A stretch of 64,000 bases of DNA from Edaphovirga cremea (lineage in GTDB: Bacteria; Pseudomonadota; Gammaproteobacteria; Enterobacterales; Enterobacteriaceae). Position 1 is the stretch's first letter. The number at the start of each line of letters is the position of its first letter. Below, piece by piece: positions 25,111-32,074 of this stretch. Both the position numbers and the translations under genes were made by a program. The stretch is from contig NZ_QOVA01000008.1 of NCBI RefSeq assembly GCF_003332275.1, positions 1 through 64,000 of the forward strand, written 5' to 3'. The notes under the pieces are model-generated. The model was not told where the DNA came from. It saw only the letters and a list, made by a program, of their open reading frames with translations, and searched no databases.

Positions 25111-25674
25111 GTGGGACAAAGAAAATACCTCACCAACCACGAAATTGAATCATTGCTGGCCGTTTCTTTGGAAAACATCTTCCCTGAGAGAAATTATCTG
25201 TTATTGGTCATGTCCTTCATTCATGGATTTCGCGTCAGTGAAATATGTAACTTGCTCATCTCTGATATTGATCTGAACAGCCGGAGCATCAATATCAAAC
25301 GGCTCAAGAATGGATTTTCCACCATCCACCCCATTACCGAGCGGGAAATAATCCCTATCCAAAAATGGCTGACGCAGCGGGGCGAAATGCTGGGCGCAAA
25401 TAGTGACTGGCTATTCTTGTCCAAGCGCGGCGGTAAATTATCACGCAGCCGTGTCCACGCTATCTACCAGGAACTCGGCCAAAAAGCGCATATCAGTGTC
25501 AACGTCCACCCGCACATGTTCAGGCATGCATGCGGCTTCGCCCTGGCAGATTTGGGTATTGATACACGCCTGATTCAGGACTATCTCGGTCACCGCAATA
25601 TCCGCAATACCGTGATATACACGGCCAGCAATGCCAAACGCTTTGATGGTATCTGGGATCCCGCGAAACAATAA
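25111..25674 (+). CDS. Second FimB/FimE-like tyrosine recombinase, 187 aa
   Basis: GTG start with a strong AGGAG 7 nt upstream. Same length and catalytic numbering as its divergent neighbour: Arg41 (HGFRVSE), His135/Arg138 (HPHMFRHACG), His161 (GHRNI), Tyr170 (IYTASN). The two share long blocks (PER-Y, RLKNG-ST-HP, DTRLIQDYLGHRNI) but differ across much of the rest, so they are old paralogues rather than a recent duplication. This matches the FimB/FimE pair logic, in which two recombinases of different directional bias act on one element. The only candidate target I see is the switch at 23960-24268. Confidence 0.92.
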   Translation: MGQRKYLTNHEIESLLAVSLENIFPERNYLLLVMSFIHGFRVSEICNLLISDIDLNSRSINIKRLKNGFSTIHPITEREIIPIQKWLTQRGEMLGANSDWLFLSKRGGKLSRSRVHAIYQELGQKAHISVNVHPHMFRHACGFALADLGIDTRLIQDYLGHRNIRNTVIYTASNAKRFDGIWDPAKQ

Positions 25675-25767
25675 CTCCTTCGGACCCTCACTCTGGTTGA
25701 CGTGGACGCAGCGAAGTTTAAAGTGGTCTATCTGCAATAAACTTTATATGCATAGGCGGGGTTATAT

Positions 25768-26364
25768 ATGGCTAGTCAATCTGAGTTGCCCATCGAAGAT
25801 GTTGGCATGCCCAGGGATCCACAGGATGATATTGATCAGCAGTTTGCCACGATCAGCAACGCATTTACCGGTGATGAGTCAGTAACCTTTCTGCAAATTG
25901 GCAAAAAAATAACCGAGGTATTGAGCGGTACGCAGCACCAATATCAACGTTTGGCGCTGGACGTCGGTTCACACAGTACCGCTGAAGAGTTTTTCATCCA
26001 CCAGCCCCCGACGCCCGCTGAAATGGAAAATGCAATTATGTCGGTGGAGGATGAAATCATCCGTATACGCAGCGCCATTACGCCCGGTTCGTTGCTTTAT
26101 ACCCGTGACCGCGCAATACATGACATTGCATTACTGGCGGGAGTACCAGAAAGCGCCGAAATGGTCATGACGCTGGATTCGATGGAGCGCACATTTGACC
26201 GGCTGGCCGTGGTGATTCAGGGCCGACCGGCCTCGTGGGAAGGGTTGCCAACCGAAAATACCTTTGCGGCGACTTTGTTGATCCTTAGGGAGTTTATGCA
26301 TCACCTGCAGTTTATGTCGATCAGCGTGATCTCAATCGTATCGCCGTTCACGCCGTCACATTAA
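25768..26364 (+). CDS. Protein of unknown function, 198 aa
   Basis: Start ATG 25768 follows AGGCGGGG at suitable spacing. The protein is acidic and mostly helical by composition, with no signal peptide. The central part has AEMENAIMSVEDEIIRIRSAITPGSLLYTRDRA-like helices, and the C-terminus is hydrophobic (HHLQFMSISVISIVSPF). I do not recognise a family. It is followed at 13 nt by a 66-codon ORF and then by an esterase gene with 1-nt spacing, suggesting one transcript 25768-27191. It lies 93 nt behind the second recombinase. Function cannot be assigned; a truncated C-terminus is possible since it ends abruptly after a hydrophobic run. Confidence 0.65.
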   Translation: MASQSELPIEDVGMPRDPQDDIDQQFATISNAFTGDESVTFLQIGKKITEVLSGTQHQYQRLALDVGSHSTAEEFFIHQPPTPAEMENAIMSVEDEIIRIRSAITPGSLLYTRDRAIHDIALLAGVPESAEMVMTLDSMERTFDRLAVVIQGRPASWEGLPTENTFAATLLILREFMHHLQFMSISVISIVSPFTPSH

Positions 26365-26377
26365 AGGTGAAATCCCA

Positions 26378-26578
26378 ATGTTGCCAAACATCCCCGGGAT
26401 TCGTGATACAGTGAACATTAATCATATAAAACATGGTTATTATTCGATTACGTCCCTGAACCCAAACCGCATGGTCCCCACAGGCCCGGACCTGAATGCG
26501 TGGTCGCTGCAATGTGCGCAGGGATTCCGGCTGCGGATATTTTCCCAGCCGGTTTCTGCTGATAAATTAAGGACTTGA
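26378..26578 (+). CDS. Small ORF of unknown function, 66 aa
   Basis: ATG preceded by AAGGTGAAATCCC. The stop lies one base before the esterase start, giving tight translational coupling, which is the main argument that it is expressed. The sequence (residues 1-66) has no recognisable motif, membrane segment or signal. It could be a coupling leader or a remnant of a longer gene. Confidence 0.4.
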   Translation: MLPNIPGIRDTVNINHIKHGYYSITSLNPNRMVPTGPDLNAWSLQCAQGFRLRIFSQPVSADKLRT

Positions 26579-26579
26579 T

Positions 26580-27191
26580 ATGAACCAGAATCTGGTAATC
26601 ATGCTGCATGGAGTAGGCAGCAATGGCGACGATCTTGCGCCATTGGGGCAGTTATGGAAGAAGACCCTGTCCAATACCCAATTTATATCCCCTAACGCAC
26701 CGTTTCCTTTCGAATACGGCCCAGGCTATGAATGGTTCGGTCTGACGGGTGTGACAGAACACAACCGCGCGCAGCGAGTAAAAGACGCCAGGGAAGCTTT
26801 TGATCGCACCCTGAATCAGCTCGTCGGTGACTGGGGATTCAGCGATCGTCTGGACCGCGTCGCCTTCGTTGGTTTTTCTCAGGGCTCGATTATGGCGCTG
26901 GACGCCGTGGTTTCAGGCCGCTGGCCGATCGCCGCCGTGGTGGCATTTTCGGGCCGGCTCTCCTCACCCACACCACTGACCCCACTGACTGACATTCCGC
27001 TGCTACTGATCCACGGCGAAGAAGATCCGGTCATTCCACCGAGTGAAAGTACTCTGGCGGCAGAGATTTTGCAGGGCGAAGGATTCAACGTCACAACGAT
27101 TATCCAACCCCACCTCGGCCATACGGTATCCGCCGAAGGGGCACAAATCGCCGGACGTTTTCTCGCGCAAGCCCTGGCAACTGAAGAATAA
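26580..27191 (+). CDS. YpfH-like alpha/beta hydrolase (phospholipase/carboxylesterase family), 203 aa
   Basis: Cytosolic serine esterase. The oxyanion motif LHGVGSNGDDL is at residues 9-19, the nucleophile elbow GFSQGS has Ser100, and the acid and base are probably Asp149 (HGEEDPVIP) and His181 (HLGHTVS). All three are in the order and spacing of the carboxylesterase/YpfH group, and the length is typical. AAGGACTTGAT gives the ribosome site. The natural substrate of this family is not well defined; short acyl esters are usual. It closes a probable three-gene unit, and a hairpin follows 19 nt after the stop. Confidence 0.88.
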   Translation: MNQNLVIMLHGVGSNGDDLAPLGQLWKKTLSNTQFISPNAPFPFEYGPGYEWFGLTGVTEHNRAQRVKDAREAFDRTLNQLVGDWGFSDRLDRVAFVGFSQGSIMALDAVVSGRWPIAAVVAFSGRLSSPTPLTPLTDIPLLLIHGEEDPVIPPSESTLAAEILQGEGFNVTTIIQPHLGHTVSAEGAQIAGRFLAQALATEE

Positions 27192-27210
27192 CCTCTTTGG
27201 TTGACGAGCA

Positions 27211-27253
27211 GAGATGAGATTTCTTATGCGCTTTTCATTAAAAATCTCATCTC
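27211..27253 (+). terminator. Hairpin behind the esterase gene
   Basis: Perfect 12-bp arms (27211-27222 GAGATGAGATTT and 27242-27253) with a 19-nt loop, 19 nt after the stop. The T-tract is weak (ACTTTGC), so this is a probable but not ideal terminator. Confidence 0.55.
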
Positions 27254-27503
27254 ACTTTGCAAAAGCCACCCGCAGAAATAATGACTCCCTTTCATTCCAT
27301 CCTTCGGTCGACAGGCGTTTAACGCACTTATTTATTTTGCTGGGCATTTTATGCCCCTCATCAAGGCGTTAATGGCACTCCGCAAAAACTTCCTTTAATC
27401 AGACTTGTTTTATATCCTCTTTTAAGGATTTAAACATCACATCGGATTTCTATTACTTAATTACATTTCAATAAAATTGGCATTTAATTCAGAGCGTCAA
27501 CTC

Positions 27504-28052
27504 ATGCAAACCTTTATTTGTGTTGCTTCTGGCCCCTCGCTGACTCAAGAGGATTGTATTACAGCGGCCGCATCGGGCTTTCCCATCATTGCGGTGAATT
27601 CATCATGGCAACGGGTACCCGACTGTCAGCATCTTTACGCCAATGACCGACAGTGGTGGGACAAACATCATGCCGACGTTTCCTGTACGGCAAAGAAATG
27701 GACCAGTGTTCAGGGTGTCGCATCACGCTATGGGCTGAGCTTTTTCCCCTCTCCGCTCAATGGCGGCTTTAATTCAGGACAGCGCGCGATCCTTTTGGCT
27801 AAACACCTTGGTGCTGAGCGGATCCTTCTCCTGGGGTATGACTGTTCAATAGAACATGGAACACACTGGCATGGAAACCATGTTACAGGACTAAAAAATC
27901 CCACAAATAACAATATCATACGCTGGAAAGAGCAATTTTCCCGGCTGGCAAAGAGTCTCCCCGCCGAAACCGTTATCAATTGCTCCCGCCATACAGAACT
28001 CATGGCCTTCCCCTGCGGCACATTAGAAGAGGCAATGCAGAATGGATTATGA
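27504..28052 (+). CDS. Phage-type protein with DUF115-like/Rossmann features, 182 aa
   Basis: Begins MQTFICVASGPSLTQEDC, a glycine-bearing first loop typical of proteins that bind sugar nucleotides, followed by PIIAVNSSWQRVPDCQHLYANDRQWWDKH and GGFNSGQRAILLAKHLGAERILLLGYDCS. I have seen this pattern in phage and prophage genes of uncertain role, often called norphogenetic or DUF115-like. I take the ATG at 27504; an upstream TTG at 27477 would add 9 residues. It overlaps the next gene by 11 nt, so the two are coexpressed. A role in glycan synthesis or modification is inference. No other phage genes are adjacent, suggesting a transferred pair or prophage remnant. Confidence 0.7.
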   Translation: MQTFICVASGPSLTQEDCITAAASGFPIIAVNSSWQRVPDCQHLYANDRQWWDKHHADVSCTAKKWTSVQGVASRYGLSFFPSPLNGGFNSGQRAILLAKHLGAERILLLGYDCSIEHGTHWHGNHVTGLKNPTNNNIIRWKEQFSRLAKSLPAETVINCSRHTELMAFPCGTLEEAMQNGL

Positions 28053-28716
28053 TTTACAGTTGATGACCCCGACCGGAGATCGCCCCAAGGCATGGGAAAT
28101 CTGTCAAAAATATATGGAACGGCAAACTTTTTCCGGCAAGGTTATTTGGCATGTCACCGATGACGGTAAAGAAGAGAGCGCTATTAACTTCAACAAATTT
28201 GGGTACGAACTGGTATATCACCGTTTAACGCATCTTGATGAAAATACCCAGGCACGGAACATGCAGCATATGTTGCCCTATATCGACTCGCGTATTCCGT
28301 TAGCCATTATTGAAGATGATGACTGGTATTCATGTCAATGGCTCCAGGTAGTGATGGATAATATCCACAAAGCACCTTTGATCGGTGAAACCATGGCTCG
28401 CTATTATAATGTAGCGACACATATGTGGTTGCAGCTAGGAAATAAAACGCATTCCAGTTTATGCTCAACAGCCATGGTTGGGAATGCTATAGACAGTTTC
28501 CGCATAGCCTGTGATAAGAAATCCACCTACATCGATATGGATTTGTGGCGTGGATTCAAGAACAAGTATCTGCTGAATACTCATCACGTTATTGGTTTGA
28601 AGGGCGTGGGAGGACGAGCAGGAATTGGTATCGGTCACAGAGCGTTCGATGGGAAGCATGATCCTGACTCGATGAAACTGAAAGAGTGGATCGGAGACGA
28701 TATCCGACTTTACTGA
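28042..28716 (+). CDS. Phage-associated glycosyltransferase-like protein, 224 aa
   Basis: The start overlaps the end of the preceding gene (ribosome site AAGAGG). The protein opens DLQLMTPTGDRPKAWEICQKYMERQTF, like GT-A fold transferases, and carries an acidic IIEDDDWYS stretch (residues about 93-101) at the position of a metal-binding DxD motif. It ends HRAFDGKHDPDSMKLKEWIGDDIRLY. Assignment to a family 2-like glycosyltransferase of phage origin is by these features only. The pair may decorate a cell-surface or phage glycan. The substrate is unknown. Confidence 0.65.
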   Translation: MDYDLQLMTPTGDRPKAWEICQKYMERQTFSGKVIWHVTDDGKEESAINFNKFGYELVYHRLTHLDENTQARNMQHMLPYIDSRIPLAIIEDDDWYSCQWLQVVMDNIHKAPLIGETMARYYNVATHMWLQLGNKTHSSLCSTAMVGNAIDSFRIACDKKSTYIDMDLWRGFKNKYLLNTHHVIGLKGVGGRAGIGIGHRAFDGKHDPDSMKLKEWIGDDIRLY

Positions 28717-28765
28717 GTTGGTTTTTCCTGAAGAGAGGCGCTAATATCGCCTCATAAATAAAGGT

Positions 28766-29269
28766 TTATAAAAATTCCCCATTTACGGTTGATGCCTGCA
28801 AGTCGACCTCAACGTGGGTGCCTAATTTCCGAGCCAGACCTCTGGCTCCTTCGCGCATCACCGAGTGATGATTCCAGCGGAATAAAGGTGCCGTCAGCGG
28901 TGCCAGACAGTTCATCCACAGCGCTTTGGTTCGGATGTGCCAATGGTAACGAGCGAGGGTATACGTGCCGTCATAAGAGAAAAACCACTGCCCGATACCC
29001 TCAACCTCCCCGCTGGCTTGTCCCTCCAGCAGTTGCAATGGCACGATATCCATTACACGAATATCAAACGTTATCCGATATGGGAGCACGCCTTTCCAGG
29101 TATAGCGATGTAACGCCCCGATACCGTACTCATCGCCCTTTTCTATCTCAACAATCCGCACCACGTTTATCCACCACTCGGGCCAGACATCGGGATGGTA
29201 AAGCACATCCCATACGTCCTGCAACGGTGCTTTGATTCGCCAGGTGGTTGAAAATTGATACTCAGCCAT
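28766..29269 (-). CDS. SRPBCC (START/polyketide cyclase-like) protein, 167 aa
   Basis: Helix-grip fold protein. The N-terminal FSTTWRIKAPLQDVWDVLYHPDVWPEWW is the diagnostic first strand and helix of SRPBCC ligand-binding proteins, followed by alternating strands (YTWKGVLPYRITFDIRV, GQWFFSYDGTYTLARYHWHIRT) and a C-terminal helix (GLARKLG). Such proteins bind hydrophobic ligands in a cavity; the ligand cannot be read from the sequence. GGAG lies 9 nt before the start. It is 16 nt downstream of the LolA-fold gene, and the two form an operon. A shared role in lipid or polyketide handling is inference. Confidence 0.8.
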   Translation of the reverse strand: MAEYQFSTTWRIKAPLQDVWDVLYHPDVWPEWWINVVRIVEIEKGDEYGIGALHRYTWKGVLPYRITFDIRVMDIVPLQLLEGQASGEVEGIGQWFFSYDGTYTLARYHWHIRTKALWMNCLAPLTAPLFRWNHHSVMREGARGLARKLGTHVEVDLQASTVNGEFL

Positions 29270-29285
29270 AACGACAAACTCCGCA

Positions 29286-30038
29286 TCAAGGCGTAAAAAA
29301 ATCAGCGGGAAAATGCACGTTAACCACTATCGCATCCATAAGGACGCTTTCCATGAGTTGATCATTAACGTCATAGCTGACCACTTTGAGAGGGAAATCA
29401 TGGCTGCTCTCCAACCAGATCTCATAGCGATGGACATTACTTACGGTGACACCCTGCGGCCCCCTTATTGATACATGCAATGCGGATTGGTTTGAGGATA
29501 TGGATTGTTTTGATGAAACAGACTGTTTTGAGGAAATAGACTGTTTTGAGGAAGCAGACTGTTCTGGCAAGGTTTCATTACCAATGACGGTCGTTTTACC
29601 ACCCGACTGCTGCAAGCTGTGAATATTGCGCAGTAATGTGCCAATATCGGACTGGTCTACGCGATGACCACTTTGATCGCGGATCAGCGAATTTGTTGGG
29701 GAAAGATTGAGAACCGGAAATTTACCGATACCGAACGGCCACAGGCGAACGGCATTGGTACTTGGGTTATAGACCAACACGGCACCGGGATGGGGTTCAG
29801 TAAAATCCATCCGTACATATCCCGGTTTACGATAGCTGTAGCGAATATTATTTCTTTCACCTTTGGCAGACGTGGAAAGTATCCGCACCTGATAAGACCC
29901 CATCTGATCAAAATGTTGCTGCGCAAGAATAATCGGATCAGTCGTGTTATCACTGCGTGGGGGGAGGCGTATCTTGTCAGTTTCGTTAGCCGCAAAAGCA
30001 GTGAAGCCGGGAATCATCGCAACCACAAGTAGCAACAT
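29286..30038 (-). CDS. Exported DUF1571/LolA-fold-like protein with tandem repeat, 250 aa
   Basis: N-terminal hydrophobic segment MLLLVVAMIPGFTAFA-ANE looks like the tail of a signal peptide. In frame upstream the codons would read KTINTLTCS, giving a more normal signal, but no start codon is there and AGGAG lies 28 nt before the ATG. The mature protein contains LAQQHFDQMGSYQVRILSTSAKG, YSYRKPGYVRMDFTEPHPGAVLVYNPSTNAVRLWPFG, and VSNVHRYEIWLESSHDFPLKVVSYD, as in DUF1571/LolA-like periplasmic proteins. Residues about 160-187 are an SSKQS repeat encoded by 18-bp units. Function: possible lipid or hydrophobic cargo binding in the periplasm, inferred from the fold type. Confidence 0.7.
   Translation of the reverse strand: MLLLVVAMIPGFTAFAANETDKIRLPPRSDNTTDPIILAQQHFDQMGSYQVRILSTSAKGERNNIRYSYRKPGYVRMDFTEPHPGAVLVYNPSTNAVRLWPFGIGKFPVLNLSPTNSLIRDQSGHRVDQSDIGTLLRNIHSLQQSGGKTTVIGNETLPEQSASSKQSISSKQSVSSKQSISSNQSALHVSIRGPQGVTVSNVHRYEIWLESSHDFPLKVVSYDVNDQLMESVLMDAIVVNVHFPADFFTP
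29479..29568 (-). repeat. In-frame 18-bp tandem repeat in the DUF1571-like gene
   Basis: Four clear units (29497-29514, 29515-29532, 29533-29550, 29551-29568; consensus GAAACAGACTGTTTTGAG on plus) and a fifth decayed unit at 29479-29496. They encode the hexapeptide register SSKQS-I/V. A multiple of three keeps the frame, so copy number can vary without loss of function. Confidence 0.85.
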
Positions 30039-30222
30039 TGAGCAGGTTAAGGTATTGATAGTCTTCTCCTGCGGTGAAAGGACTGATTGTTATAGGGTGA
30101 TTTTCAGACTCATTAATTAACTATAGTCGTAATTACAGGCGATAGAATTTTTAAAACCCCGAATGAAATCCGCCTTTTCTCGCCATTAAAAACCGATACA
30201 GCGGATAAAAAGCCAAATAAAA

Positions 30223-30240
30223 ATCAGATTAAAATCTGAT
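30223..30240. promoter_or_regulatory. Palindrome ATCAGATT-AA-AATCTGAT upstream of TRAP operon
   Basis: Perfect 8-bp inverted repeat with a 2-nt centre, 308 nt before the TRAP start. Candidate operator or attenuating hairpin; the cognate regulator is unknown, with the DeoR-type gene of this locus a candidate. Confidence 0.45.
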
Positions 30241-30383
30241 AAAAAGCGGTAAAAGGCAATCTATGCCACGAAAACAGTAATCAACAGCATACGTTACGAT
30301 TTTTCCCTCTTACTATCCCTCCAGCACTAAAAGCAAGCATGCCAGACAGAATAAAACCACAAATTTACGGCGCTAACTTATTG

Positions 30384-30403
30384 TAAAACAATAAATTGTT
30401 TTA
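30384..30403. promoter_or_regulatory. Palindrome TAAAACAAT-AA-ATTGTTTTA, candidate operator of the TRAP/otn locus
   Basis: Perfect 9-bp arms with a 2-nt centre, 144 nt upstream of the TRAP substrate-binding gene and next to AT-rich promoter-like sequence (TTGTAA at 30381, CATTAT at 30407). The size and symmetry fit a dimeric repressor site. Control by the DeoR-type protein at 35616 is inferred. Confidence 0.5.
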
Positions 30404-30547
30404 TGGCATTATCTTGGCGGATTGATCGCTGATCGACACCAGCCAGAGAATGTCAGAGACCCGGCAGAAGGTGCATAACAGGGTTGTTTGCGCTTTAGAT
30501 TAACTTTCTGGATCGATCGAACTTCTACACTGGAGAGAGATAAAAAT

Positions 30548-31531
30548 ATGATTAAAGCAATTGGAACATTGTTTACCGTATGTACCTTGGCATGCAGTCT
30601 GTTAGCGCCAGTGACCGTTCTGGCGAAACCTCTGTCAATTAAAGTCGCCTATGAAAATAATCCGGGCGAGCCGCTGGATCTGGTCATGCGGTACTGGGCC
30701 GATTTGCTTAAAGAGCGCAGCAAGGGCGAAATCACACTCGTGCTCTATCCCAGCTCGCAACTTGGTTCCAAACAGGATGTGACCGAGCAGGCGATGATGG
30801 GTATGAACGTCATTACACTGAGCGACGTTGCCTTTCTGGCCGACTATGAGCCAGACCTGGGCATCCTGTTCGGACCCTATCTGACCGACGATCCGCAGAA
30901 ACTGTTCAAGATCTATGAAAGCGACTGGTTCAAGCAAAAGAATGAAGACCTGAAGAAAAAAGGTATTCATATCGTCATGAGCAACTACCTGTACGGAACC
31001 CGACAGATTATCGCCAAAAAACCGATTCGCACGCCGGAAGATCTGGCAGGAATGAAAATCCGCGTTCCAAACAACGTTATGCAGATCAAAGCCATACAGG
31101 CAATGGGTGCCACTCCGACGCCAATGCCGCTGGGTGAGGTTTATCCGGCGCTGACCCAGGGGATGATCGATGGCGTTGAAAACCCGATCTCCGTACTGCA
31201 AGGGCAAAAGCTGTTTGAGCAGGCAAAATACCTGTCGATGGTTAACTATCTGACCAATACCTCCGTCTGGGTTGGCGGTGAAGCCTTCTTCGGTAATCTG
31301 CCACAAGCACAGTTGGACATGATCCACCAGACGGGCTTCGAAGCCGGTGTGTACAGTCAGAAGCTAACGCTGGAACGCGACGCTGAAATGCTGAAAAGCA
31401 TGGAAGCGGAAGGCGTTGAGATCATCTATCCAGACGTGGAACCCTTCCGTAAAAAAGCGTTGGCCGTCTACTCGCAGTTCCCTGAGTGGTCCCCCAACCT
31501 GTACGAAACCATTCAAAAGCAACTTCAATAA
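30548..31531 (+). CDS. TRAP transporter substrate-binding protein (DctP family), 327 aa
   Basis: Periplasmic solute receptor for a TRAP importer. The start at 30548 follows GGAGAGAGATAAAAAT and opens a signal peptide (MIKAIGTLFTVCTLACSLLAPVTVLA-KPL). Diagnostic DctP features: IKVAYENNPGEPLDLVMRYWADLLKERSKGEITLVLYPSSQLGSKQD near the N-terminus, the conserved Arg in MKIRVPNNVMQIKAIQAMGATPTPMPLGEVYPALTQGMIDGVENP, which salt-bridges a carboxylate ligand in the family, and a C-terminal helix. An acid (carboxylate) ligand is therefore expected, consistent with the sugar-acid catabolic genes downstream. It heads the three-gene P-Q-M set. Confidence 0.95.
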   Translation: MIKAIGTLFTVCTLACSLLAPVTVLAKPLSIKVAYENNPGEPLDLVMRYWADLLKERSKGEITLVLYPSSQLGSKQDVTEQAMMGMNVITLSDVAFLADYEPDLGILFGPYLTDDPQKLFKIYESDWFKQKNEDLKKKGIHIVMSNYLYGTRQIIAKKPIRTPEDLAGMKIRVPNNVMQIKAIQAMGATPTPMPLGEVYPALTQGMIDGVENPISVLQGQKLFEQAKYLSMVNYLTNTSVWVGGEAFFGNLPQAQLDMIHQTGFEAGVYSQKLTLERDAEMLKSMEAEGVEIIYPDVEPFRKKALAVYSQFPEWSPNLYETIQKQLQ

Positions 31532-31600
31532 ACGAGATGGGATGGATGCCACCCACGGTGCAATTGCACCGTGGACATGCACGTCACATAGGAGAGGTTC

Positions 31601-32074
31601 ATGCGCGTTTTTGGCAAGCTTGCGGAATTATGCGCCGCATTGGCGCTGTTTATCCTGGTAGTCATGACAATTGCTGGCGTATTCATGCGTTATTTTATGG
31701 CACAACCCATTCAATGGACTGAAGAGATGTCCGGGTTGTTGATGATTTGGGTGGTCATGCTGGGCGGCGTGGTTGCCGAACGGGAAAAAGCGCATTTAAC
31801 CATTCCCTTCGTCGTGGATATGCTGCCAGCCAAAATAAAAACCATCGTCGCCACGCTGGTGTCCATCGCCTCGATCGGCCTGCTGCTGTACATGGCCTGG
31901 CTGGGCTATCGTCTGGCGGAAATGGCGCAGTTCAAAGTGACACAAATCCTGAAGATTTCCTGGTTTTGGATCGATCTTGCCGTTCCGGTAGGTGCCTTGG
32001 CCACCGCCTATTTTACCCTGCACTGGTTAATTAGCGACCTGAAGAAGAACGTCTCAGCGGAGGAGAAATCATGA
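31601..32074 (+). CDS. TRAP transporter small permease (DctQ family), 157 aa
   Basis: Four predicted membrane helices (about residues 10-30, 43-62, 80-103, 122-147). Conserved signatures are VFMRYFMAQPIQWTEEMSGLLMIWVVMLGGVVAEREKAHLTI, with the W-x-E-E and the RE-KAH-x-x-I motifs of the DctQ family. Strong ribosome site TAGGAGAGGTTC. It pairs with the large subunit to form the sodium-driven membrane component. The last four bases overlap the DctM start, so the two subunits are translationally coupled. Confidence 0.95.
   Translation: MRVFGKLAELCAALALFILVVMTIAGVFMRYFMAQPIQWTEEMSGLLMIWVVMLGGVVAEREKAHLTIPFVVDMLPAKIKTIVATLVSIASIGLLLYMAWLGYRLAEMAQFKVTQILKISWFWIDLAVPVGALATAYFTLHWLISDLKKNVSAEEKS

Larger units (their letters stand above)
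30039..30547. other. Intergenic region with TRAP operon control elements
   Basis: About 510 bp between divergent transcripts. The left part should hold the promoter of the DUF1571-like/SRPBCC pair; the right part holds the two palindromes at 30223 and 30384 and the TRAP leader. No coding sequence is supported. Confidence 0.6.
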
